From Candidatus Bipolaricaulota bacterium (lineage in GTDB: Bacteria > Bipolaricaulota > Bipolaricaulia > UBA7950 > UBA9294): a DNA stretch of 36,008 nt. Of this stretch, positions 25,793 through 33,905 are shown piece after piece. Position 1 is the stretch's first letter. Each line of letters begins with the position of its first letter. Made by a program: the position numbers and the translations under genes. Where the stretch lies: contig JAPLGD010000041.1 of the NCBI GenBank assembly GCA_026390345.1, forward strand, positions 1 to 36,008, given 5' to 3'. The notes beneath the pieces are model-generated. The model ran no database searches, had not been told where the DNA came from, and saw nothing but the letters and a program-made list of their open reading frames with translations.

Positions 25793-26925
25793 GGTCGCTC
25801 CTTTTCCCCACCGAACGGATCCGGGTGAAGTCTACGGACTACGTTTCGAGCTTTCCAGCAGGCCTCTGCAGCGAGGTAGAGGCCCCCGCTCACGAGGCTG
25901 TGCCCGCCGAGAACCACGGGGATGCGGCATCGGAGCGCCGCCTCGGTGAAGCTCCGCCAGGTCGGATCGTCGATCTCGTCGAGGAGGAACAGGTCGCTCG
26001 CGAACCGCGCGCTCGCCGACGGGAGGTCGTCCCCGGACGACAAGAGGGGCCGCGTGTCGATCCAAGCGGCATCCGCAGCATCCTCGAGGCGCCGGAAGAA
26101 CTGCTCGGCTCCGTCTTCGAGGATCGTCTGCCGTATCCACGGGACGTGGCGCGTCGCCGATGCGCGCATGCCGCGACCCTCGACGAGGGCGCTCGTGCGG
26201 CAGGCGACCTCCCGCTCGAAGTGGCTCCACGTTGTCGGATTCACCCGCCCAACGAGGATCGTCGACGCCGAACGTTCCGTCAGTACGGCGAGGGCACGGT
26301 CCATGGACGGATGGTCCCACGCGCGGGTCTCGAGAAAGCGGCGCAGCTCGGGGTTGCCGCGACCGGTTCGCGCGAGGAGGTAGACATCGGACGGCGTGTC
26401 GATGTCGAACTGCGTCGACGCCGAGCGCGGCATCGACAGGCATCGGATCCCGGCGTCGGCGAGCGCGAACCCGAGCGGGTTGTCCGCGGCCGGAAGGGGG
26501 ATCTCGAGAAGCCGCTTAGCGTTCGCGAAGGCGGCGAAGTCACACGAGTAGAAGTTGTTGAAGACCGCCGACTCCGACCCGGCGACCGCGAACTCAATCA
26601 GGCTGTGAATTTCCTCGTCGGAGAGGAGCCCTCCACTTCCGCTGCCGAAGTAGAGCAGACGGTCAAGATCGAGGTCGACGATCAGTCGTTGGAGTGTGCG
26701 GCCGAAGTGGAACGCCTCCTTGCCGCCCGGCGGCGTTCGCGTTTCCACGTCGAAAATCCCGGTGCGGACGACCTCGGAAGGGGCCACAACGATCGGGTCC
26801 GCGCCGCACCTTCGGAGGCCGGCGCACAGGCCACGCGTCGACGCCCGACGAGCCTCCTCTACGACACGCTCTCCGGCGCTTCCGCCGACCGGAGCGTGGA
26901 ACACGAGAGCCGCCACGCGCCTCAT
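25789..26925 (-). CDS. Hypothetical protein, possible nucleotidyltransferase-like fold
   Basis: MRRVAALVFHAPVGGSAGERVV...LLYFGSGSGGLLSD...FDIDTPSDVYLLAR; stop overlaps the glyA::gcvT start (ATGA). Confidence 0.6.
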   Translation of the reverse strand: MRRVAALVFHAPVGGSAGERVVEEARRASTRGLCAGLRRCGADPIVVAPSEVVRTGIFDVETRTPPGGKEAFHFGRTLQRLIVDLDLDRLLYFGSGSGGLLSDEEIHSLIEFAVAGSESAVFNNFYSCDFAAFANAKRLLEIPLPAADNPLGFALADAGIRCLSMPRSASTQFDIDTPSDVYLLARTGRGNPELRRFLETRAWDHPSMDRALAVLTERSASTILVGRVNPTTWSHFEREVACRTSALVEGRGMRASATRHVPWIRQTILEDGAEQFFRRLEDAADAAWIDTRPLLSSGDDLPSASARFASDLFLLDEIDDPTWRSFTEAALRCRIPVVLGGHSLVSGGLYLAAEACWKARNVVRRLHPDPFGGEKERP

Positions 26926-29144
26926 GCGTCCTCCTTCCGACTTGCGGGGGCCGACAGGGCAAGGATGCGCATTGCTCCAGGCTTCGACAAGGGCTGGTTC
27001 TGGCTGCCGCAACGCGGAGAGAGGAGGCATGCGGGGCAGCCGTCGTCGCACGGGCATCGAGAGACCATGGCGTGCGCGGCCGCCGCGAGTCTCGACCACT
27101 CCTCGAACAGGACCTCGGCGAGGCCCGCACCATCCTCGATTCCATCGAACAGGAGGATCGTCGGCGCGCCGGTCTGAGGGTGAAGGGGCATCGACACGCC
27201 GGCAACGTCGGCGGCGTCGCAGAGGACGAGGAGCGGCGCCATCGAGATCAGGGCGTGCTCGGCCCCGTGCAGAGCGCCGAGGAGATCGGCCGCTTCGATC
27301 TCCGGCGGGAGATTGCGAAACGTCGCCCAGACGCCGTCGGTCTCGTAGGTATGGGAGGGAAGATCGAGCGGATGGAGGGAGACCGTCCGGTCGTCGTGGA
27401 TCGCCTTGTACCCCACGAACGACTCCGTCACGCGGACGCGCCCGTGGGCGACGTGGGCCCCACCCGACGGGACCGAGGCCTCCGCGGAGAGAATCTCGAC
27501 GGCGCTGGTCCGAAGCCCTTGCGTCGAGTAGTCGACGTCCTCGCGCATCGCCGTCGCCACTCCTTCAGTGAGGTCGAGAGCTTGAATGACATACGTCTCC
27601 CCACGGTGAAGGAGAACCGCGCCCGGATACGCGTCGCGGCGGGCGCGGACCGGATCCATGGTCTCGAGCGTCCGACCGTCGCAGACCAAGCGCACGGTCT
27701 CCCCCGCCATCTCCTCCAGGGGGAATGCCTCGTGTGCCCGGCGCAGCCCGCGGTAGATGGCTCCGAAGGGCGTGTCGGCGAGGAGGCCGCTCTCGCGGAG
27801 CGCGGTCATCGCCTCTTCGTCCTCTACGCCGGCTTCCTCAGGACGTAGAGGGAGCTCGGCGGCCGCGCAGGCGAGGTGCCCGGCGCGGTGGCGGAGCGTT
27901 CGACGCGGAAGCACCAGGCGCTCGCCCGCGTAGGCGAGGAACCGCTCCGGGTCGCGGAGGAAGTACCGATCGAGTGGGTCCTCGTACGGAATGTAGATGA
28001 CGAGCGAAGGCCGCGATCCTCGACCCGCACGGCCTGCCTGCTGCCACGCCGAAAGAAGGCTTCCGGGGAAGCCCACGAGGATGGCCGCGTCGAGACCTCC
28101 GATGTCGATGCCCGACTCCAGAGCCGACGTCGAGACGACGCCGCGCAGGCGCCCGTTGCGGAGGTCGGCCTCGAGTTCCCTTCGGTCTTGGGCAAGGTAG
28201 CCGGCGCGATACGACTGGATCGCCTCCGTAGCCGTTCCACGGCGCGCTGTGCTTGCGATCCGCTCGGCCATCACGCGGGAGCGCGCGAAACAGACCGTCT
28301 GCATTCCCTGACCCGTGAGGAAGGAGAGTAGCGTCGCCGCCTGGCGGGTGATCGACGAGGACGGATCGGCCATCGGGTCCCAAAACACGATGCTCCGCGG
28401 TCCGCGCGCTGACCCGTCCTCGGTGATGGATACGGCATCTCGCCCCGTGAGAGCCCGCGCGAAGTCCTCGGGGTTCGCGATCGAGGCCGACGAGACGACG
28501 AACTGCGGATGGGCGCCGTAGTGCGCAAGGATCCGCAACAGGCGCGCGAGAAGCCCCGCCACGTTGCCGCCAACGACACCGCGGTAGTGGTGAGCCTCGT
28601 CGAGGACGACGAGCTTCAGGCTTGCGAAGAGACGCGCCCACTGATGGTGCCAAGGAAGGTACTGATGGAGCGCATGGGGATTCGTGAGCACGACGCGGGC
28701 GGAGCGCCGAATCCAGGCCCGCTTCTGCTGCGGTGTGTCGCCGTCGTACGTGCAAGGGCTAAGATCCGAGCCGCACGCTTCGTCGAGTGCGCGCAGCTTC
28801 TCCAGTTGGTCGTTCGCGAGCGCCTTGAGCGGATAGAGGTAGAGGGCGGTGGCGTTCGGGTCCTCGCCCAACCACTCAAGCGTAGGAATGTGGAACGCCA
28901 GGGTCTTCCCGGACGCCGTCGGTGTGGTGAGAGCGACGTCCCGCCCGGCGCGAAGCGCTTCGATTGTGGCAACCTGGTGTCGATACAGGCGGATGCCCCG
29001 TTGATCTAGAGCCGCCGCAACCTCCGGACGCAGCGCAATCTCCCCGTACTCTGGGGCATGCGCCGGAACCGACGCCGCGTGGACCACCTGGCCGCGATAG
29101 CTTGGGTCCCGATCAAGGGCGGACAGGAAGTCATCGAGCCGCAT
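26922..29144 (-). CDS. mrfA: DEAD/DEAH-box helicase with C-terminal Cys cluster, MrfA (YprA)-like
   Basis: TTPTASGKTLAFHIP, VVLDEAHHYRGVVGG, SALESGIDIGGLDAAILVGFPG, QQAGRAGR, C-term CPCDDGCPACLLSPRCGSQNQPLSK. Confidence 0.85.
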   Translation of the reverse strand: MRLDDFLSALDRDPSYRGQVVHAASVPAHAPEYGEIALRPEVAAALDQRGIRLYRHQVATIEALRAGRDVALTTPTASGKTLAFHIPTLEWLGEDPNATALYLYPLKALANDQLEKLRALDEACGSDLSPCTYDGDTPQQKRAWIRRSARVVLTNPHALHQYLPWHHQWARLFASLKLVVLDEAHHYRGVVGGNVAGLLARLLRILAHYGAHPQFVVSSASIANPEDFARALTGRDAVSITEDGSARGPRSIVFWDPMADPSSSITRQAATLLSFLTGQGMQTVCFARSRVMAERIASTARRGTATEAIQSYRAGYLAQDRRELEADLRNGRLRGVVSTSALESGIDIGGLDAAILVGFPGSLLSAWQQAGRAGRGSRPSLVIYIPYEDPLDRYFLRDPERFLAYAGERLVLPRRTLRHRAGHLACAAAELPLRPEEAGVEDEEAMTALRESGLLADTPFGAIYRGLRRAHEAFPLEEMAGETVRLVCDGRTLETMDPVRARRDAYPGAVLLHRGETYVIQALDLTEGVATAMREDVDYSTQGLRTSAVEILSAEASVPSGGAHVAHGRVRVTESFVGYKAIHDDRTVSLHPLDLPSHTYETDGVWATFRNLPPEIEAADLLGALHGAEHALISMAPLLVLCDAADVAGVSMPLHPQTGAPTILLFDGIEDGAGLAEVLFEEWSRLAAAAHAMVSRCPCDDGCPACLLSPRCGSQNQPLSKPGAMRILALSAPASRKEDA

Positions 29145-30123
29145 CAGCGCCCTCCTCAAGGAGCGTGCGAAGAAGGAGAGCGAGGCTCACGATGTCCTGC
29201 CGGTTGTGGTCGAGAATCGGACGAAGAGGCGCCGGGCTTCCGGTCTCGAGGTACATCGAGTAGAAGGAGGGAACGAGCGAACTGGACAGGTCGTGCGCGC
29301 GGTGGACGCCGAGCACCTTCTCTTCGATCGTTCCGAGGTGGGCGTCCGGAAGGAGTCCTGCAAATCGGCGCCGGACATGGTGTAGGAGGTCCGCGTGGAT
29401 CTCCACGGAAGGGATCTCCTGGCTGTAGTAGGCGGAGCGCTCTTGGAGGAGAGTCCAGTCAAACGCTTTCCCGTTGTAGGAAACGAGGGCCGTGGCCTCC
29501 TCCAACTCGCGGCCGAAGCGAGCCAGGAGAGGCTTCTCTCCCGCCAGGGACGTGGCCAGGAATTGGCGGACGAGAAGCCGGCGATCTTCCAGGCGCCCCG
29601 TTGCGATCAGAAAGACAGGAGCATTCGACAGCCCCAGCGTTTCCAAGTCGAAGAAGAGGATGCGCTGCCGTGGGACGAGGGCCAGGGCGGACAAGAGCAG
29701 CGGATCTGAAGCCGGCAACCACGCCCGCAGCGTGCGGAATACGGCTTCGGGATTCCACGAGCCTCCCCACTTGGCGAGCAGCGTCCGTGCTCCTTCGCCC
29801 CACTGCGGGTGGGAGGTCAGGTCGGCGAGCGTCGCATAACCCTGCTGGCGAAGCTGTTCGCTGCGGCACGCTCCGATTCCGTAGAGCAGGTGGAGCATGC
29901 GGCCAACGCCCGCCTGCAGATTCTCAATCGATGGAAAGTGGAGTTCGAGCAACTCCTCGGACTCGAACGTTAGAACGTCCTGGAAGCCACGTTCCCGAAC
30001 GCCAGAAAGCACGACCTCCTCGGTCGTTGCGTCAGAAACGCCGAGGAGGTCCTTGACTTCCTGATCTTGTTCTCTGGGAGTCGCTCGACCAGCGAGCCAT
30101 CCCGCGAGTCGATCATTCCTCAT
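29131..30123 (-). CDS. mrfB: RNase H-like exonuclease, MrfB (YprB)-like
   Basis: ILFFDLETLGLSNAPVFLIATGR, LVSYNGKAFDWTLLQER, HADLLHHVRR, HNRQDIVSLALLL (DEDD-type motifs); overlaps mrfA. Confidence 0.8.
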   Translation of the reverse strand: MRNDRLAGWLAGRATPREQDQEVKDLLGVSDATTEEVVLSGVRERGFQDVLTFESEELLELHFPSIENLQAGVGRMLHLLYGIGACRSEQLRQQGYATLADLTSHPQWGEGARTLLAKWGGSWNPEAVFRTLRAWLPASDPLLLSALALVPRQRILFFDLETLGLSNAPVFLIATGRLEDRRLLVRQFLATSLAGEKPLLARFGRELEEATALVSYNGKAFDWTLLQERSAYYSQEIPSVEIHADLLHHVRRRFAGLLPDAHLGTIEEKVLGVHRAHDLSSSLVPSFYSMYLETGSPAPLRPILDHNRQDIVSLALLLRTLLEEGADAAR

Positions 30124-30156
30124 GGAAGTCGACGCGCGGAGGCGGTTCGACAGGCC

Positions 30157-30393
30157 TCAGCGACGAACCTTCATGGCTTCTCTCTCTCCAACGTAGGGGA
30201 GCAGAGCAAGCTTGCGGGCGCGGTTGATCTCCACGCCGAGGCGGCGCTGATGCTTCGCGCAGAGCCGCGTGGCTCTCTTGGGCAGGATCTTGCCGAGCCG
30301 ATTCATGTACTGCTTCAGCTCTTCGGGCTTCTTGTAGTCCAGGCTGACCTGGTTCTCGCACGCACGGCACTTTCGTCTTCGCCTATGGAACAT
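30157..30393 (-). CDS. rpsR: 30S ribosomal protein S18
   Basis: RRKCRACENQVSLDYKKPEELKQYMNRLGKILPKRATRLCAKHQRRLGVEINRARKLALLPYV. Confidence 0.97.
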   Translation of the reverse strand: MFHRRRRKCRACENQVSLDYKKPEELKQYMNRLGKILPKRATRLCAKHQRRLGVEINRARKLALLPYVGEREAMKVRR

Positions 30394-30396
30394 AGC

Positions 30397-30834
30397 TTAG
30401 AAAGGAACCTCCTCCTCAGATGGCTGAGCCTCGTCGCTCGTCGCCGGCGCTGGCGCTGGCGCGGTGACCGTGCCCGGCTCATCACTACTCGACCGCGGCG
30501 GTCCACCCACGAATTGCACATTCGAAGCGACCACTTCGGTGAACCAGCGTGTCTCCTTGCTCTCGTCATCCGAGTAGCTGGAGATGCGAAGCCGACCTTC
30601 GACGAGCGCTGAGCGGCCCTTTGACAGGTACTGTGCACAGCTTTCAGCCTGAGGTCCCCAGACTGTGATCGTCACAAAGGTTGTGTCTTCCTGGATCTGA
30701 CCCGTCGTGTCCTTGAATCGATGCCCCACCGCCAGCCGGAACCTGGTTCGGGCTTTCCCTGAGCCTGTGTACCTCATCTCGGGATCGCTCGCCAGGTTGC
30801 CGAGAAGGATGACGCGGTTCAAGCTTCCGGACAT
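30397..30834 (-). CDS. ssb: Single-stranded DNA-binding protein
   Basis: LNRVILLGNLASDPEMRYTGSGKARTRFRLAVG...; acidic tail ...SEEEVPF. Confidence 0.97.
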   Translation of the reverse strand: MSGSLNRVILLGNLASDPEMRYTGSGKARTRFRLAVGHRFKDTTGQIQEDTTFVTITVWGPQAESCAQYLSKGRSALVEGRLRISSYSDDESKETRWFTEVVASNVQFVGGPPRSSSDEPGTVTAPAPAPATSDEAQPSEEEVPF

Positions 30835-30840
30835 GATTTC

Positions 30841-31149
30841 CTAGTTCTTCACCACGTTCTTCACCACGTTCTTGACCACGATCTGGTAGCGCAGAAGCTC
30901 TTCGTCGATGTTCAGCCGTTCCCCGATCGTCTTTACAGCGGCCGGCGGAAGACGAAACTCCGTGAAGACGTAGACCCCGTCGGTGTAATGGCGAATCTGG
31001 TAGGCCAGGACGCGCCGCCCCCACTCCTCGGTCTTGACGAGTTCTCCCCCGTTCTCCGTGATCAGCGACTGAATCCTCTCCACCTTCGCCGATCGCTGCT
31101 CGTCGGCCAGGTCCGGCCGAATCACGTAAACAATCTCGTACTCTCGCAC
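30841..31149 (-). CDS. rpsF: 30S ribosomal protein S6
   Basis: VREYEIVYVIRPDLADEQ..., EWGRRVLAYQIRHYTDGVYVFTEF; GTG start with gagaggtg RBS. Confidence 0.95.
   Translation of the reverse strand: MREYEIVYVIRPDLADEQRSAKVERIQSLITENGGELVKTEEWGRRVLAYQIRHYTDGVYVFTEFRLPPAAVKTIGERLNIDEELLRYQIVVKNVVKNVVKN
30844..30879. repeat. Three tandem 12-bp repeats at the 3' end of rpsF (VVKN x3)
   Basis: gttcttcaccac / gttcttcaccac / gttcttgaccac on the plus strand. Confidence 0.95.
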
Positions 31150-31382
31150 TCTGGCACCTCTCAATTGGTCTTCGCGAAACTGTATCGCTGGGCCGGAGGG
31201 AAGTCAAACCGCAGGAGGGTGCGCGATTCGGCGCGTGACACATCGTCTGGTGCGGTGGCGACCTCATCCCTTGGCCAATGCACCGAATCCCGTGGGAGCA
31301 ACCAACGGCAAACAATCCAGAGCAGAGGTGACGGACGTCCTGGGCGGAATCCTGAGGGTTGCCTTATATCTAATATGCAAAG

Positions 31383-31411
31383 TTGATGAAAGAAGCATGG
31401 ATGGTTATTCT
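31383..31411 (+). promoter_or_regulatory. Candidate promoter TTGATG-N17-TATTCT of the small-peptide array
   Basis: -35 31383-31388, -10 31406-31411; predicted start ~31418 just before an 8-bp-stem hairpin at 31422-31440. Confidence 0.55.
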
Positions 31412-31483
31412 ATATCCTCGGCGGCGGGGAGTCCCCGCCGAAGGAATGAAGAACCATCAAGACGATCAAGGAGGAGTAGAGCG

Positions 31484-31624
31484 ATGAAGTGGTGTGGCTA
31501 CACGGCGAAAGGGGCAGAGAACGTGAAGAAGCTACTCGGTGGGAAGGTCATGTACTACCTGTTTGCGGTGGGGACGCTGGGACTGTTGCTTGGCGCGAAC
31601 GTGAAGTGGCATGGCGGCGGCTGA
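31484..31624 (+). CDS. Small single-TM peptide, copy 1 (46 aa)
   Basis: RBS aaggagg; MKWCGYTAKGAENVKKLLGGKVMYYLFAVGTLGLLLGANVKWHGGG. Confidence 0.8.
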   Translation: MKWCGYTAKGAENVKKLLGGKVMYYLFAVGTLGLLLGANVKWHGGG

Positions 31625-31648
31625 GAATCGGGAAACGAAGGAGTGAAG

Positions 31649-31792
31649 ATGATGAGGTGGGGTGGCTTCAATCAGAGCGGGGAGGAGAAGGTGCGCAGGC
31701 TGTTGAGCGGGAAGATCTTGTACTACCTGTTTGCGGTGGCGGCGCTCGGCCTGCTGCTTGGCGCGAACGTGAAATGGCATGGCGGCGGCTAG
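31649..31792 (+). CDS. Small single-TM peptide, copy 2 (47 aa)
   Basis: MMRWGGFNQSGEEKVRRLLSGKILYYLFAVAALGLLLGANVKWHGGG; start could be 31652. Confidence 0.8.
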   Translation: MMRWGGFNQSGEEKVRRLLSGKILYYLFAVAALGLLLGANVKWHGGG

Positions 31793-31813
31793 GAACTCGG
31801 GCGAGGAGTGCAG

Positions 31814-31885
31814 ATGAGATGGGGTGGGTTCAACCGGAGTGCGGAAGAGAAGCTTCGGAAGCTATTCGGCAAGAAGGTTCTCTGA
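31814..31885 (+). pseudogene. Truncated third copy of the small peptide (23 aa)
   Basis: MRWGGFNRSAEEKLRKLFGKKVL then TGA; the TM/KWHGGG half is absent. Confidence 0.6.
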
Positions 31886-32050
31886 TCCGGACCTGCGCCT
31901 GAAGCCATGAGTTCGTCGTGAGAGGCGAACACGCAGCGGCGCAGTCTCTACGTCAGCATCGGCGCTGAGCTCCTGGCCGTAGTTTGGGTCGTGCTTCTCT
32001 AGTAGAATGGCGACGCGGGACGCAGCCACGCAGCGGCTAAGGAGCAGATA

Positions 32051-33343
32051 GTGAACTTCCCGAGAAGAACGCGTCTGTATATTGCCGTTGTTGGGCTATT
32101 GGCGCTTGCTGCCATGGCCTTCTACTTGAGGGATTTCGAGTTCCTCTCCCTGCAGAGAAGCCTCGCTTTCGGTGTATTCCTTGTGCTGGGTTTCCTCTGC
32201 GAGGTCTACGCCGTCTGGATTCCCGCGTACGGGAGCGAGGTTTCCAGCAGCATGGCGACGTGCATGGCTTCGCTGTTCATCCTCGGTCCTACCCTGACCG
32301 TGGTGATGGTCTTCGTCACGACGCTCGGCTCCGAAGTCCTGATGCGCTGGGACAGCCTGAAGTCCAACCCGAAGCGGTCGTTCAACATTATCGTCTTCAA
32401 CATCAGTCAGATTGTTGTGACCGTTGCAGTGACGGGGATTCTCTTCTTCCGATCCGGGAACGAAGCGTTCCCGCTGCACTCCGGCATGGACTACCTTTGG
32501 GCGATGCTGGCGTTCGTCTGCTACGCCACCGTCAACTTGGCCCTTGTCACCGGCGTCGTCTCACTGACCGAACGGCAGCGGTTCGTGTACCGATTCCGAA
32601 CCTACTGCCGTGACTTCAGTGTGCAATACCTCGCTCTCGGCGTACTCGCGTTGTTGCTGGCTGTGCTCTACTCCCTATCGGTTTGGCACATGCTCCTCGC
32701 CATCATCCCGCTCTTACTCGTCCACCTCTCTTTCCGGAGCTACCAGCGGCTGAGAACCGAGGCGCGAAAGACATTCGAGAGGATCTCCCGAATCCTGGAC
32801 GAGCGCGATCACTACACTGCGGTGCACTCAAGCGACGTGGCGGAATTAGCTGTCCGGATTGCTAGGGAGTTGGAGCTGTCAGAGGCCGAGACAGAGCAGG
32901 TCGAGATTGCGGCTCGAGTTCACGACATTGGCAAGGTCGCCGTGCCTGACTCCATCCTCCTGAAGCCTGGGCCACTCAGCGACAATGAGTGGGAGGTCAT
33001 GAAGCGGCACCCCGGCGTCAGCGCCGAGCTGATCGAGGGGCTTGAGATCTACTCGAAGGTGGCCGACGCGGTGCGCCACGAGCACGAACGGTGGAACGGG
33101 AGTGGATATCCGGACGGATTGGTCGGCGAGAAGATCCCGATGGTCTCCCGGGTCATCGCGGCGGCGGACATCTACGACGCGCTCATCACCGACCGGCCGT
33201 ATCGTCCGGCGTTCTCGCGCGAGGAGACTCTGCGGATGATTGAGGAGATGCGGGGCAAGGATCTCGATCCCGCCGTGGCCGACGCCCTGCTCGAGGTCCT
33301 TCGCAAGGCAAGCATCGAGGCTGCGGCGCCCGCAGCGGCTTAG
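32051..33343 (+). CDS. Multi-TM membrane protein with C-terminal HD-GYP/HD-domain phosphohydrolase
   Basis: About six or more TM segments, then DERDHYTAVHSSDVAELAVRIA, AARVHDIGKVAVPDSILLKPGPL, RHEHERWNGSGYPDGL, ADIYDALITDRPYRPA; GTG start with aaggag. Confidence 0.9.
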   Translation: MNFPRRTRLYIAVVGLLALAAMAFYLRDFEFLSLQRSLAFGVFLVLGFLCEVYAVWIPAYGSEVSSSMATCMASLFILGPTLTVVMVFVTTLGSEVLMRWDSLKSNPKRSFNIIVFNISQIVVTVAVTGILFFRSGNEAFPLHSGMDYLWAMLAFVCYATVNLALVTGVVSLTERQRFVYRFRTYCRDFSVQYLALGVLALLLAVLYSLSVWHMLLAIIPLLLVHLSFRSYQRLRTEARKTFERISRILDERDHYTAVHSSDVAELAVRIARELELSEAETEQVEIAARVHDIGKVAVPDSILLKPGPLSDNEWEVMKRHPGVSAELIEGLEIYSKVADAVRHEHERWNGSGYPDGLVGEKIPMVSRVIAAADIYDALITDRPYRPAFSREETLRMIEEMRGKDLDPAVADALLEVLRKASIEAAAPAAA

Positions 33344-33353
33344 GCGCCGACGG

Positions 33354-33905
33354 ATGATCTTCTTCTACGCGCTCGGCGTGGGAATCCTGCTTGGATACGC
33401 GTTGCGCGGTCGACTTCGCAGGTTTCCGTCTCTTCCCTTTCGAGCCCTGTGGTTGATCCCGCTCGCTCTCCTGATCCAGCTCCTCATCTTCCCGCTCTTC
33501 TCCGATCGCGCTCTCGTCACGTTTGCGACGCCTGCGCTGCACATCCTTTCCTACGCCATCGTCTTCCTCTGGCTTCTCCTGAACCTCTCCGTCCATCCCC
33601 TGTGGGCGGTCGGAGTCGGGGGGCTGCTCAACATCGTCGTTGTGCTCGTGAACAGAGGGTATATGCCCTCATCGGTGACAGCGCTGGAGAGAGCGGGGCG
33701 TAGCTTCGTTGCGGCGGCCCTGCTGACCGACGGGACCTACGGCAACGTCGTCTTGATGGGAGGAGGCTCGCGCCTCAATGTCCTTGGGGATTGGCTCTTC
33801 CTGCCGCCGTGGATTCCGGGCGCGACAGCGTTTAGCATCGGGGATCTCCTAATCATGGTGGGCCTCGTCTGGCTCGTGATGAAGGGAATGAGAGGGAATG
33901 GGTAG
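33354..33905 (+). CDS. DUF5317-like membrane protein
   Basis: MIFFYALGVGILLGYALRGRL..., NRGYMPSSVTAL, LGDWLFLPPWIPGATAFSIGDLLIMVGLVWLV. Confidence 0.75.
   Translation: MIFFYALGVGILLGYALRGRLRRFPSLPFRALWLIPLALLIQLLIFPLFSDRALVTFATPALHILSYAIVFLWLLLNLSVHPLWAVGVGGLLNIVVVLVNRGYMPSSVTALERAGRSFVAAALLTDGTYGNVVLMGGGSRLNVLGDWLFLPPWIPGATAFSIGDLLIMVGLVWLVMKGMRGNG

Larger units (their letters stand above)
31484..31885 (+). repeat. Tandem array of three related small-ORF units (unit spacing 168 and 162 bp)
   Basis: Copies start at 31484, 31652 (aligned ATG) and 31814; related spacers with ...aggagtg.. RBS regions. Confidence 0.85.

Noticed and set aside
25825-27177. 450-aa plus-strand ORF
   Set aside because: Antisense to the 25789-26925 gene and mrfA; R-rich shadow composition.
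30841-30880. Short direct repeats considered as CRISPR
   Set aside because: 12-bp repeats are immediately adjacent with no spacers and lie inside rpsF; no CRISPR array or cas gene seen anywhere.
31532-31780. Minus-strand 82-aa ORF with internal repeats (MPFHVRAKQQAERRHRKQVVQDLP...)
   Set aside because: Its repeats simply mirror the tandem small-peptide copies on the plus strand, which have RBSs, TM helices and a promoter.
33060-33120. HD-GYP motif reads RHEHERWNGSGYP rather than HHHE
   Set aside because: RHEHERW-type variants are, as far as I recall, common in HD-domain phosphohydrolases; not reported as an inactivating change.
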